A stretch of DNA of 64,000 nt from CAJJDF01 sp965660305 (GTDB taxonomy: Bacteria; Bacteroidota; Bacteroidia; Flavobacteriales_D; CAJJDF01). This document shows, piece by piece, positions 53,161-61,893 of this stretch (the stretch's first letter is position 1; the number at the start of each line of letters is the position of its first letter). The notes beneath the pieces were generated by a model. The model worked only from the letters and a program-made list of their open reading frames with translations, did not search any database and was not told the DNA's origin. The position numbers were made by a program, and so were the translations under genes. The stretch spans positions 372,001 through 436,000 of the forward strand of contig CBFHZD010000001.1 in assembly GCA_965660305.1 (NCBI GenBank), written 5' to 3'.

Positions 53161-54201
53161 TTACCTTATCCCTTCTTTGTTCAAAAAGGCATAATACTTT
53201 CTTGCATTTATGTTGTGTTGAGCATTTGTTTTGGCAAAAGCATGATATCCTGAGTAATTGGGTTTAGCACAAAAGAAAATATAATCGTGTTTTGCATAAT
53301 TCAAGACTGCATCCAAGTAACTGATTGGTGGAGTCACGATTGGCCCAGGAGGTAATCCTAAATTTTTGTAAGTATTGTAAGGTGAATCGATTAATTTATG
53401 TTTATTCAACACTCTCCGAATAGAGAAATCACCAAGGGCATAGACCAAAGTAGGGTCAGCTTGTAAGAGCATTCTTTTCTTTAATCGATTCATATATACT
53501 CCAGCAACTTTTGGAGCTTCATCTGCCTTTTTTGTCTCGGAATAAACAATTGAGGCCAATGTAGAAACCTCGGATTGGGAAAGACCGATTTGTTTCGCCT
53601 TTGTGATTCTTTCAGAATTCCAAAACCGCTTGTATTCTTTGGCCATTCTGGCCAACAGCTCTTCTTTGGAAACATCCCACCATACGTTGTAAGTGTTAGG
53701 AATAAATAATGTTCGAATCGTTTCAGAATCAAAACCGTATTTGGTTTGGATTTCTTTCGTTTTCAACAACTTCAAAAAGTCATGCGAAGACACCTCAACA
53801 TTCTCTGTAATCTTGTTGGCAATATCCTCCAATGTTCTTGTATTATTGAGGGTAATTTGAACCTCTTTTTCACCATTCCCCTTCCTTAAATCGTTCACTA
53901 ATTCGTGTAAGGTAGATTTGGCAGTAATCTTGTACTTTCCCGGCTCCACTGTTCTATCTTTCAAATTTCTAAAGATTCCATATCTTTTAAATCTCTCTGG
54001 CCTATCAATCACTTCACGCGCCACCAGAGAATCAGCTAAAGCACTCAAGGTTGTACCTGTGGGAATATAAAACTCTATGGATTTTTGATTCTTAACCTCA
54101 TTTATCCCGTAGAGATATTGCTCGATTTTTGGGTAGAAATAATAGCCCACACTTAGCATTGCGAGGATAAAAAAATAAAATATGAGACGGATTTTTTTCA
54201 T
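53161..54201 (-). CDS. mltG: Endolytic murein transglycosylase MltG
   Basis: Cleaves nascent glycan strands and sets their length at the inner membrane. The 346 residues have one N-terminal transmembrane helix (about 4-21), a LysM-like region, and the YceG/MltG catalytic domain with the active Glu in ASIVYSETKKADE, GVYMNRLKKRMLLQADPTLVYALG, SPYNTYKNLGLPPGPI and FAKTNAQHN at the end. Length is normal. It starts 28 bases after the tryptophan dioxygenase stop and may be cotranscribed with it. Confidence 0.95.
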   Translation of the reverse strand: MKKIRLIFYFFILAMLSVGYYFYPKIEQYLYGINEVKNQKSIEFYIPTGTTLSALADSLVAREVIDRPERFKRYGIFRNLKDRTVEPGKYKITAKSTLHELVNDLRKGNGEKEVQITLNNTRTLEDIANKITENVEVSSHDFLKLLKTKEIQTKYGFDSETIRTLFIPNTYNVWWDVSKEELLARMAKEYKRFWNSERITKAKQIGLSQSEVSTLASIVYSETKKADEAPKVAGVYMNRLKKRMLLQADPTLVYALGDFSIRRVLNKHKLIDSPYNTYKNLGLPPGPIVTPPISYLDAVLNYAKHDYIFFCAKPNYSGYHAFAKTNAQHNINARKYYAFLNKEGIR

Positions 54202-54229
54202 CAGCTATTTCAAATAAATGTTGCCAAGT

Positions 54230-55183
54230 TTAGTCTATTTCAGTTAAAGACTTGTATCCTTCAATGTTTGTTATTCCCCAATTTTTCAGTTCCTCTTCAC
54301 TCCAGAGATCTGGAAAAAAAATCCGTCTTTGGTATTTAGGGTGCATATATTTATGCCAATCACTTCCACCGGTAGCTTCAGCGTTTCCTTTTCCGCTATC
54401 CAAGTATTTTCCTGCGGCATGGTAATGATGCATAACCCAATCAATGTTTACCGTGTGGTCATAATGACGCATTGCATTGACCAATTCTACGTTTTTCTGA
54501 AATTCTTCTGGCAGTTCTTTAAATTTTGTCCATAAATTAACTGTGTTGTAATCCTTCATGAAATCAATCAATTTCCCTTTGTACTTTTTTTCAAAATTAA
54601 CAAGAAGGGCGTTTTTCTTCCCTGTTTTAAAGTCTTTACCAGCAGCTTGCCAATACATATGCTCAAAGGCATGTTCGTAAGGGGTATTTCTATCAATAGT
54701 TGCTCTGTAACGCGCATCAATCAGGTTAATCAGTTCGGTTGATGCTATTTCTATTTGACGGTATTGTGCACTTTGGAATCCACTAGCTGGAGTTAAAGTG
54801 TCTCGGAATTTCATGTATTGCTCCAGTTCCATTCCATCACCCATTACGGTAAATGAGTTGGCCAGTACATCAAAATACCTACTTATTCTCCCTAAATGCA
54901 TCGTGAACTTTTCGGGCTGAATTTTATCTTCCTCCGCAATCTGAGCAATTTCCCAAAGAATCATTTTGAACAACAATTCGTTAACTTGATGATACATAAT
55001 AAATACCATTTCGTCTTTAAGTTGTGTTCTCTGGGTTTGAAGGCTAAGCAAAGCATCAACCTGAGCAAAATCCCAATAAGTCATGGGTTCTGCATGCAAT
55101 AATCCCGATAAATGAACGTCTGGGTTTTGCCCCATCGCTTCATACTTTTCGTCTATTGCCTTTAATAATTCTTCTCTGTTCAT
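54230..55183 (-). CDS. kynA: Tryptophan 2,3-dioxygenase
   Basis: Haem enzyme that opens the indole ring of tryptophan to give N-formylkynurenine. The 317 residues carry the TDO segments TYWDFAQVDALLSLQ, FIMYHQVNELLFKMILWE, SGFQSAQYRQIE and the C-terminal ATGGSDWHKYM, with several His residues available as haem ligand in HTVNIDWVMHHYHAAG. The other kynurenine genes are not in the window. It lies in a minus-strand series with hppD and hmgA, interrupted by a broken four-helix-bundle gene. Confidence 0.93.
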   Translation of the reverse strand: MNREELLKAIDEKYEAMGQNPDVHLSGLLHAEPMTYWDFAQVDALLSLQTQRTQLKDEMVFIMYHQVNELLFKMILWEIAQIAEEDKIQPEKFTMHLGRISRYFDVLANSFTVMGDGMELEQYMKFRDTLTPASGFQSAQYRQIEIASTELINLIDARYRATIDRNTPYEHAFEHMYWQAAGKDFKTGKKNALLVNFEKKYKGKLIDFMKDYNTVNLWTKFKELPEEFQKNVELVNAMRHYDHTVNIDWVMHHYHAAGKYLDSGKGNAEATGGSDWHKYMHPKYQRRIFFPDLWSEEELKNWGITNIEGYKSLTEID

Positions 55184-55595
55184 GTTTTTATTAATGAGCT
55201 GATAAGCTGATAAGCTAATTAGCCAATGGTTTTACAAATTAGTTTTCGATTTTGAAATTATTGAATTTAAAATTTTCTTGATTGGGACTAATTTTTCAAT
55301 TAATTCATCTGCATTTTCATAGGTATCTATTTCATTACAGATGTACAACCAATATTCAAGTTCATCCGCTTCTTTTATTGCAATTTTTAATTTATGAACG
55401 AAGTCTTTTTTATCCAGTAGTTCTGAAAACTTAACAACACTAACACCGCAAACTCAAAAGTAAGTTTAAGAATAATATTGTTTTTGTATTTTGGACTATC
55501 AGTAAATTTCATTTCTGTTTTAATGAGCTAATGATGTTTGTGGTTATTTATTCTTTACTATTAGCTGATTATAAAATTGGCAAATCAGCTAATTA
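55184..55595. other. Repeat-rich gap containing a broken gene
   Basis: Holds the second four-helix-bundle pseudogene (listed separately). On its left are repeated AGCTGATAAGC and AGCTAATTAGCC words (55194-55226), and on its right related words (TGAGCTAATG, TTAGCTGATT, CAGCTAATTATT, about 55520-55600), the latter running up to the end of hppD. Confidence 0.7.
55232..55512 (-). pseudogene. Four-helix-bundle (23S rRNA IVP-type) gene with internal deletion
   Basis: The start gives MKFTDSPKYKNNIILKLTFEFAV, the usual first helix. The frame then shifts and resumes as GVSVVKFSELLDKKDFVHKLKI with KEADELEYWLYICNEI and a complete last helix to the TAA. Against the intact family the part containing IA-x-QLLKSGTSIGAN (about 25 residues) is missing, so a deletion joined the end of the first helix to the start of the third in the wrong frame. 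It is not translatable as a whole. The second copy in this window (47978-48331) has a different lesion, so the two decayed independently. Confidence 0.85.
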
Positions 55596-56756
55596 TTAAA
55601 GCGTCCCTCTCTTAGCTTGCTCTCTCTCAATAGATTCAAACAATGCTTTAAAGTTACCTGCACCAAATCCTCTAGCTCCCATTCTCTGAATTATTTCAAA
55701 AAACAAAGTCGGTCTGTCTTCAATAGGTTTGGTAAATATCTGTAATAAATATCCCTCCTCATCGGCATCAATCATGATTCCTAAGCCTTTCAGGGTTTCT
55801 ATATCTTCTCTCAATTCGTGTGAATGCTCTTCTAATCTTCCTGGAACCGCTCTGTAATATTCTTCGGGTGGTGTAGATAAAAACTCAATTCCTCTTGCTC
55901 TTAGTTTGCTCACCGTGGTAATAATATCATCCGTAGCAACGGCTATATGTTGCACACCTGGCCCTTCATAGTAGTCCAAATATTCTTCTATCTGCGACCT
56001 TTTTTTACCTTCAGCTGGTTCGTTTATCGGGAATTTTATTCGCCCGTTTCCGTTGCTCATCACCTTACTCATCAAGGCTGAGTATTCGGTGTGAATTTGC
56101 TTGTCGTCAAAAGACAAGAAATTGACAAATCCCATTACATCTTCATACCATTTAACCCAAGTATTCATTTCGTTCCACCCTACATTTCCTACCATGTGGT
56201 CAATAAATTTAAGGCCAGTTGGCTCAGGATTGTAATCCGATTCCCACTTTTCGTAACCCGGCAAAAACTCTCCGTTGTAATTTTTTCTCTCTACAAACAT
56301 ATGAACCGTTTCTCCATACGTGTATATTCCTGCTCTCACTACCTCTCCGTGTTCGTCTTTTTCTACAGTCGGTTCCATGTAGGATTTAGCGCCTCTTTTG
56401 GTCGTTTCCTCCCAAGATTTTTTGGCATCCTCTACCCAAAGAGCCACGAATTTTACACCATCGCCATGTTTGGCTAAGTGATCATTCATCCAGCTGCTTG
56501 AGTTCAGAGGAGTAGTTAATACTATCCTTATTTTATCTTGTTTTAATACGTAAGAAGCATATTCTTTACATCCTGTTTCAAGTCCTTTGTAGGCATGCGA
56601 CTGAAATCCAAAAGCAGTTTTGTAAAAGTGAGCCGCCTGCTTGGCATTTCCCACAATAAATTCCACGTAATCTGTTCCCAAAAGAGGCAAAAAATCTTGC
56701 GCTCCTTCAAATATTTTTTCTAGGCCGTATTCAACGTTTTTAATTTCTTCTTTCAT
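55596..56756 (-). CDS. hppD: 4-Hydroxyphenylpyruvate dioxygenase
   Basis: Converts 4-hydroxyphenylpyruvate to homogentisate in tyrosine breakdown. The 386 residues from the chosen Met (MKEEIKNVEYGLEKIFEG) match the usual length. An ATG nine bases upstream is equally possible, and a longer frame would run into repeat family 3 and give spurious residues. Two vicinal-oxygen-chelate domains are present with the iron ligands in KFIDHMVGNV, GVQHIAVATDDI and FFEIIQRMG. Next comes hmgA, the following pathway step, upstream on the same strand and separated by a repeat of about 85 bases. Confidence 0.96.
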   Translation of the reverse strand: MKEEIKNVEYGLEKIFEGAQDFLPLLGTDYVEFIVGNAKQAAHFYKTAFGFQSHAYKGLETGCKEYASYVLKQDKIRIVLTTPLNSSSWMNDHLAKHGDGVKFVALWVEDAKKSWEETTKRGAKSYMEPTVEKDEHGEVVRAGIYTYGETVHMFVERKNYNGEFLPGYEKWESDYNPEPTGLKFIDHMVGNVGWNEMNTWVKWYEDVMGFVNFLSFDDKQIHTEYSALMSKVMSNGNGRIKFPINEPAEGKKRSQIEEYLDYYEGPGVQHIAVATDDIITTVSKLRARGIEFLSTPPEEYYRAVPGRLEEHSHELREDIETLKGLGIMIDADEEGYLLQIFTKPIEDRPTLFFEIIQRMGARGFGAGNFKALFESIEREQAKRGTL

Positions 56757-56781
56757 AGTATTCATTTTTATAGTCAAAGCA

Positions 56782-56942
56782 GTCACCCACCTCAATCCTC
56801 CCTCAAGGGAGGAAGTTTTATTATTTTTCATCTAACTTTCCCTCTTTGAGGAGGGATAGGAAGGTGACAGCAGTTTTTTTTATTATCCTCTAATAATAGT
56901 AATGTGCAAAACACACCCCTTTAATTCCCCTCTCTAGAAAGG
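56782..56942. repeat. Repeat family 3, copy b, between hppD and hmgA
   Basis: Arms 56782-56815 and 56836-56868 pair imperfectly (both carry GTCACC at the outside and CTCC/GGAG tracts inside). The side module CACACCCCTTTAATTCCCC (56912 onward) is the reverse complement of the module at 332-355. Nothing else is in the gap. Confidence 0.72.
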
Positions 56943-56953
56943 ATGATTCTCGT

Positions 56954-58114
56954 TTAATGTTCCAACCAAGATTTGTAGTAATCCCCATCTTCCAATTTCA
57001 CAGCCTCTTCTGTCACCATCAGCGGTTTAAAAGTATCTACCATCACGGCTAATTCTTCCGTTTCAGTTTTTCCAATGCTTCGTTCCATAGCTCCTGGGTG
57101 AGGTCCGTGAGGAATTCCTGCTGGGTGAAGCGTAATTTGTCCTTTTTCGATGTTGTTTCTACTCATAAAATCACCATCTACGTAATACAGCACTTCATCA
57201 GAATCTATGTTGCTGTGGTTGTAGGGCGCAGGAACTGCTTTTGGATGGTAATCATATAACCTAGGTACAAATGAACAAATGACAAACGTATCTGTTTCAA
57301 ATGTTTGGTGAATTGGAGGTGGTAAATGGACTCTTCCTGTGATAGGTTCAAAATCGTGAATAGAGAATTTGTAAGGAAAATTGTATCCATCCCAACCAAC
57401 CACACTAAATGGATGAGCCGCATAATTGTATTCGTGAATCATGTCTTGCTTCTTCACTTTTACCAGAAAGTCGCCTTTTTCGTTAAACGTTTCAAGCTCG
57501 GAAGGGCCGTGTAAATCTCGTTCGCAAAATGGCGAATGTTCCAGGTGCTGTCCAAACCAATTTCTGTACCTTTTTGGAGTGTAAACAGGACTTTTTGACT
57601 CTACGATAAACAATCTGTTGTCTTCCGAGTCAAAATTTATTTGGTAAATCATTCCTCGTGGAATCACCAAATAATCTCCATATTCAAAATCAATATTCCC
57701 CATCATCGTTCTCAGCTTTCCAGAACCTTCGTGGATAAATATTACTTCGTCACTGTCGGTATTTTTGTAAAAATAATCGGTGAGTGATTTTTTTGGCGAA
57801 GCCAAAATAATTTGACAATCCGAATTCATCAACACACACTTTCTGCTTTCCAGAAAATCATTGATAGGCGGAACCTTAAATCCTTTAAGCGCCAAAGATT
57901 TCATGTTCTTTTCCACAGCAATTTTGGGTGCAACCGAATAGGATTTTACCACTTCTTTTACCTGAGTGGGTCGTTGAGTGTGGTATAAAAGTGACGACAT
58001 TCCATCAAAACCAATAGTTCCAAATAGTTCTTCGTAATAAAAACTACCGTCTGGCTTTTTGAAAACGGTGTGTCGTTTTGGTGGGATATTTCCCAGTGTG
58101 TGGTATCTTGGCAT
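56954..58114 (-). CDS. hmgA: Homogentisate 1,2-dioxygenase
   Basis: Opens the ring of homogentisate to maleylacetoacetate. The 386 residues begin MPRYHTLGNIPPKRHTVFKKP, typical of the family. The cupin core has LVIPRGMIYQI, and the iron-binding C-terminal part includes HLPPPIHQTFETDTFVICSFVPR, DEVLYYVDGDF and HPAGIPHGPHPGAMERS. Maleylacetoacetate isomerase and fumarylacetoacetase are not in the window. It probably heads a transcript with hppD and perhaps kynA. Confidence 0.95.
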   Translation of the reverse strand: MPRYHTLGNIPPKRHTVFKKPDGSFYYEELFGTIGFDGMSSLLYHTQRPTQVKEVVKSYSVAPKIAVEKNMKSLALKGFKVPPINDFLESRKCVLMNSDCQIILASPKKSLTDYFYKNTDSDEVIFIHEGSGKLRTMMGNIDFEYGDYLVIPRGMIYQINFDSEDNRLFIVESKSPVYTPKRYRNWFGQHLEHSPFCERDLHGPSELETFNEKGDFLVKVKKQDMIHEYNYAAHPFSVVGWDGYNFPYKFSIHDFEPITGRVHLPPPIHQTFETDTFVICSFVPRLYDYHPKAVPAPYNHSNIDSDEVLYYVDGDFMSRNNIEKGQITLHPAGIPHGPHPGAMERSIGKTETEELAVMVDTFKPLMVTEEAVKLEDGDYYKSWLEH

Positions 58115-58338
58115 GCTTTAAATGTAATGAATTAATAGGAGTTTTAAGTGAAAATAGGCGTAAACTACCCTTTACTCTGGATTTTTGATAATCACAGAAA
58201 GCTTTAATGAAAAGATGTTTTCCCAGCTTGTTTTCATTTAAAAAAAATTAGATTAGCGAGTAGTTGAGTTTACTCTTTTAATTTCTTCCTAAAATTAAGA
58301 AAAATTTATGAAAAGTCTTAACTGATAAATGTCAGTTT

Positions 58339-58608
58339 TTATTGCACCATTTCATCTAATGGAAGTGACGAATTTGGACAAAACTCTTGCACTCCTTCGA
58401 TAATCTTTAATTGATCGAGCTCTGCAAATTTTTCATTGGATGTCACTTCATCTGAACATTGTAACACCTCCAATATATTGTTCTTTTCTTTCTCGTACAT
58501 GTCGAGACAAGAACATCTTGCCTCAATAGCCTGGTCAATCAAGGGTTTTTCTTCTTGGCATTGAATAACAGTGGACAGAAGTATTAGAGATACAATTAAT
58601 CTTTTCAT
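58339..58608 (-). CDS. Small Cys-rich lipoprotein-like protein
   Basis: From the chosen Met (MKRLIVSLILLSTVIQC) it is 89 residues: a hydrophobic signal ending at Cys17, where VIQC is a weak lipobox because of Gln at -1, and then a helical domain with Cys in RCSCLDMY, LQCSD and EFCPN. The spacing could allow two disulphides. No family is recognised. It is a single gene facing away from thiL. A 6-bp hairpin (AACTGA/TCAGTT) follows the stop closely and may be a weak terminator. Function unknown. Confidence 0.55.
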   Translation of the reverse strand: MKRLIVSLILLSTVIQCQEEKPLIDQAIEARCSCLDMYEKEKNNILEVLQCSDEVTSNEKFAELDQLKIIEGVQEFCPNSSLPLDEMVQ

Positions 58609-58694
58609 AAATAGTGACAATTTTAATTAGAAATAACAGAGATTATTGAATCACTATTTTGGAATATAGAGTCCAATAGAATTTATTTTTTAGA

Positions 58695-58727
58695 ATTGAA
58701 ATATACTGATAATAATCCGTAATTTTG
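58695..58727 (+). promoter_or_regulatory. Promoter of thiL, adjacent to the start codon
   Basis: ATTG (58695-58698), a 21-base spacer, TAATTTTG (58720-58727). Only four C residues lie between the box and the ATG, so the transcript is likely leaderless or nearly so. Confidence 0.55.
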
Positions 58728-58731
58728 CCCC

Positions 58732-59808
58732 ATGGAAAACAATCATACAAACATTAGCGAGTTAGGAGAATTTGGATTTATCAATAGACTGACTGAAAAA
58801 ATAAAGTTAACAGATAAAGATGTGCTGAAAGGAATAGGCGATGATGCGGCTGTGGTAGATTTTGGAAACAAAAAAACAGTCGTCACAACGGATACCTTGA
58901 CTGAAGGGGTTCATTTTGATGTTTCATACACTCCCCTTAAGCACCTGGGGTACAAGGCGGTAGTTGTTAATGTTTCGGATATTGTAGCCATGAATGCTCA
59001 ACCCAAGGCAATTACGGTAGCCTTGAGTTTTTCGAGCCGCTATCCTGTCGAAGCTATTGACGAATTGTACGAAGGAATTTTATTGGCAGCCAACATGTAT
59101 GGAGTTGAAGTGATTGGTGGAGATACTACTTCTTCGCTTTCGGGATTGATAATTAATATCACGGCAATGGGAGTGGCTGATGAGGATGAATTGGTGTACC
59201 GAAATGGAGCAAAAGAAAATGATTTGTTGGTAGTCTCTGGAGATTTGGGAAGTGCCTATGTGGGATTACAATTACTAGAAAGAGAAAAACAAGTATTTAA
59301 AGCCAACGACAAAATCCAACCTGATTTGGAAGGAAACGATTATGTGTTGGAAAGAATTTTAAAACCAGAAGCCAGATTAGATATCTTGGAATTATTGAAA
59401 AAAATGGAAGTTAAACCTACCAGTATGATTGATATTTCGGATGGATTGGCTTCGGAGATTTTTCATATTGCCACTCAAAGTGAAGTAGGTTGCAGCATTT
59501 ATGAGGATAAATTGCCTATTGACCCACAAACGGTATTGACAGCTCAAGATTTTGATATGTCGCCCACCATTGTGGCATTAAATGGAGGCGAAGATTACGA
59601 ATTGTTGTTTACTATCAAGCAAAGTGATTTTGAAAAAGTAAAAGGAAATCCGCATTTAAGTATTATTGGTCACATAACAGATAAAAACTCAGGAGTAAAT
59701 CTAATTACCCGTGACGGTTCTTCACAACCTTTAACTGCGCAAGGTTGGGATGCTTTTTTGAAAAAAGAAATGGAAGAAGAATTGAAAAGAAAAGGGGAAG
59801 AGGAGTAG
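58732..59808 (+). CDS. thiL: Thiamine-monophosphate kinase
   Basis: Phosphorylates thiamine phosphate to thiamine pyrophosphate. The 358 residues contain the PurM/ThiL motifs GIGDDAAVVD near 41, TTDTLTEGVHFD near 57, GYKAVVVNVSDIVAMNAQP, GGDTTSS near 132, SGDLGSAYVGLQLLE and MIDISDGLASEI near 235, and GGEDYELLF near 284. The tail is a long run of Lys and Glu (KKEMEEELKRKGEEE), unusual but likely harmless. Its end runs into repeat family 2. No TPP riboswitch is visible, and the start codon is almost on the promoter. Confidence 0.95.
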   Translation: MENNHTNISELGEFGFINRLTEKIKLTDKDVLKGIGDDAAVVDFGNKKTVVTTDTLTEGVHFDVSYTPLKHLGYKAVVVNVSDIVAMNAQPKAITVALSFSSRYPVEAIDELYEGILLAANMYGVEVIGGDTTSSLSGLIINITAMGVADEDELVYRNGAKENDLLVVSGDLGSAYVGLQLLEREKQVFKANDKIQPDLEGNDYVLERILKPEARLDILELLKKMEVKPTSMIDISDGLASEIFHIATQSEVGCSIYEDKLPIDPQTVLTAQDFDMSPTIVALNGGEDYELLFTIKQSDFEKVKGNPHLSIIGHITDKNSGVNLITRDGSSQPLTAQGWDAFLKKEMEEELKRKGEEE

Positions 59809-60170
59809 AATGAAGTTGGGCTTCGAGACATTTTGCCCCGAAAAGTAGGAACAAAAACCTCAGCCCGCGGTTTGGCGCTGTTTTTCTTCATTCGTAGTTC
59901 CGGCCTAAGAGCCCGAATCGTCAAGTGACAAAATTTCACATTAGTTATTCAGGCCATATTTCAATGAATAGAGATTCCGAAATAAATTCGGAATGACATT
60001 TTCTTTGTTTTTTCAATTTGACATTCCAGACTCTAATTGGGAGTCTACATTGATGAGAGTATTATAAAGCCAACACTCTGCTTACTAGTTTTTTCTGTAA
60101 AACACCAGATTCCTAATCACCCCACAACTGCGCTCAGGATAAAGGTTTGGAGTGACAACATCAATTAGAT
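59809..60170. other. Gap with two repeat remnants, no gene
   Basis: 59813-59868 is an inverted copy of the family 2 module (GGGCTTCGAGACA to CCTCAGCCCGC). 59970-59997 is a half unit of family 1 (hairpin ATTCCGAA/TTCGGAAT ending GGAATGAC). The rest (60000-60170) shows no gene or structure I can support. Confidence 0.7.
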
Positions 60171-60647
60171 TTAACTCATCATCCCGATTATTTCCTCAAA
60201 ATCCTTATTCAAAATCTTCCCATTGTACCATTCTTTCTCAATCGTAGCATTGTATTTTTCATAGAAATTAATAGCCGGTTCGTTCCAGTCGAGAACCTGC
60301 CATTTGGCTAAGCTAGCTTCAGACTTTTGTGCTTCTTCCAAAAAGGCTTTGAACAAAAGCTTCCCAATTCCATGTCCTCGTAAGGCTTCTTTTACTACAA
60401 AATCTTCTAGGTAAAGCATCTTTCCTTTCCAAGTGGAATAAGCCATGTAATAAAAAGCGATTCCCACAATTTCATTGTTTTGCTCAGCAAGAATAATTTC
60501 GAAAATGTTGTTCTCAAAATCGGCTTCGTAATCAGCTAAGGTGACAGTTACTTCTTCAGGAGCTTTTTCGTAAACAGCTAATTCATTTACTAAATCTAAA
60601 ACGGATTGTAGGTCCTTTTTGGTGGCTTTGCGTAGGGTTGTTTTCAT
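60171..60647 (-). CDS. GNAT-family N-acetyltransferase, diamine acetyltransferase-like
   Basis: The 158 residues have the GNAT fold with the acetyl-CoA loop LRGHGIGKLLF near 90 and the end of the fold NFYEKYNA. Starting MKTTLRKATKKDLQSVLDLVNELA, with YEKAPEEVTVT, YYMAYSTWKGKMLYLEDFVV and KWQVLDWNEPAINFY, it resembles the spermidine/thialysine acetyltransferase (SAT2-like) group. The substrate cannot be fixed; polyamines or thialysine are candidates. Long repeat-containing gaps lie on both sides, so it is probably a single-gene unit. Confidence 0.85.
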   Translation of the reverse strand: MKTTLRKATKKDLQSVLDLVNELAVYEKAPEEVTVTLADYEADFENNIFEIILAEQNNEIVGIAFYYMAYSTWKGKMLYLEDFVVKEALRGHGIGKLLFKAFLEEAQKSEASLAKWQVLDWNEPAINFYEKYNATIEKEWYNGKILNKDFEEIIGMMS

Positions 60648-61073
60648 AGAGTGAATTTATAAATTAATCCTTCTTCTTTTTGTCTTGAAACAAAAAAAGA
60701 AGCAAAAAAAGTTCAAGTCTTCGCGAAAATGACTAAAAAATTGAATTAAAATCTAAAAACAAAAAGACTCGTCCGCGAGGAACATATTAGCGATACAAAT
60801 TGATTAGGACTCAAACAGTTTTTGTTTTCTTTACGATTTGAAATCAATTTTTTTTCACGTAAATTTCACAAGGACAAGTTTAAGATTCAAACCTACCCTA
60901 AATAACGAGGCAGATAATTTTAGTATTTAAAACACTCAGGGTTCTGGTTCACTGAAATCTGGGAAATGAGGTTTTTTAAACATAAGAACCAAGGTTCGAT
61001 GTACACAAATCTGAGGGCTGAGGGTTTCGAACTTGTTCGAAATGTCTCGAAGCCCAGCTTTAGAAATTCAATC
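60648..61073. other. Gap with repeats, no gene
   Basis: At 60671-60705 a T-rich/A-rich near-palindrome (CTTCTTTTTG... CAAAAAAAGAAG) precedes AAGTTCAAGTCTTCGCG, a type of debris I recall from other Bacteroidota intergenic regions. The family 2 module lies at 61011-61062, close to the end of ispD. The part between (60780-60930) shows nothing supportable. Confidence 0.65.
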
Positions 61074-61742
61074 TTACCTCAACAACTCCTTCGCCACAAT
61101 CAAATCAATAGGCGAAGTGATTTTTATGTTTTCTGGGTTCCCTTTTACGGGGTGAATATCATGGCCACTGGCTTCATAAACAGAAGCGTCATCCGTAAAT
61201 TTACGAGAGAAATCCTTACAATAAGACTCTTTTATGAGCTGAGCATTAAAGTATTGAGGAGTTTGAACTTGTTTTACAAGACTTCTGTCCAAAATTTCAT
61301 TTCTGTGCTCGGTAATGTACCTCAGGCTGTTCACAGAGTCTTCCACTGGGATGGCAGAATAGTGTGTTTGAGTTTCTTGAAAACATCGAGTAATTGTTCC
61401 CAAAGATACTAAAGGTCTTACTGAATCGTGAATGCCAACAATGGCATTTCGAGGTACTAAATCTAATGCGTTTTTTACTGAAAAAAACCGTTCATTTCCT
61501 CCCTTTACCGTCTTATGGTTGAATTGGAAATTGTAAAGCTGAATGAGTTCTTCCCAATATTCAATATAGTCTGGATGAAGCGAAATGATAAATTGAATGG
61601 AACTATCTGCCTTCAAAAACTTTTCTATGGTATGAAAAATAATAGGCTTATCATTGATTTTTATAAACTGCTTGGGTAAAGGAGAGTTCATTCTTTTGCC
61701 AACTCCTCCAGCCACAATGATTACATAATGATTTGTTTCCAT
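61074..61742 (-). CDS. ispD: 2-C-methyl-D-erythritol 4-phosphate cytidylyltransferase
   Basis: Third step of the MEP isoprenoid pathway. The 222 residues have the nucleotidyltransferase loop IVAGGVGKRMNSPLPKQFI (9-27), GGNERFFSVKNAL near 80, GIHDSVRPLVSL near 98, the conserved VEDSVNSLR and TPQYFN, and DDASVYEASG with EGNPENIKIT-type end. The length is normal. A TACTTTTG box lies 25 bases upstream on the minus strand (61768-61775). It is separate from ispF, with which it is fused in some proteobacteria. Confidence 0.95.
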   Translation of the reverse strand: METNHYVIIVAGGVGKRMNSPLPKQFIKINDKPIIFHTIEKFLKADSSIQFIISLHPDYIEYWEELIQLYNFQFNHKTVKGGNERFFSVKNALDLVPRNAIVGIHDSVRPLVSLGTITRCFQETQTHYSAIPVEDSVNSLRYITEHRNEILDRSLVKQVQTPQYFNAQLIKESYCKDFSRKFTDDASVYEASGHDIHPVKGNPENIKITSPIDLIVAKELLR

Positions 61743-61767
61743 TCTTTTTGTTTAGACCTAAAGGTAA

Positions 61768-61775
61768 CAAAAGTA
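61768..61775 (-). promoter_or_regulatory. Candidate -7 promoter box of ispD
   Basis: Reads TACTTTTG on the minus strand, an exact TAnnTTTG match 25 bases before the start codon; no good -33 box. Confidence 0.35.
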
Positions 61776-61825
61776 CAGCATACAATTAAAATGGGAAGCT
61801 CCAATTATGGTGTGAACAATCAACA

Positions 61826-61854
61826 CAAAAAAATCCCACCCAAAGGGCAGGATT
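61826..61854 (-). terminator. Terminator downstream of queA
   Basis: Arms AATCC-CA-CCC and GGG-CA-GGATT with loop AAA form a stem with a two-base internal mismatch, followed on the minus strand by a run of seven T. It lies about 40 bases past the queA stop. Confidence 0.6.
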
Positions 61855-61893
61855 AATTTTGATTTCTCATTATTAGTTTATCTTGAAAATAGT

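Noticed and set aside
55596..56831. Upstream start of hppD adding 25 residues
   Set aside because: The added residues (SSLEGGLRWVTALT) translate repeat family 3 and do not belong to the enzyme.
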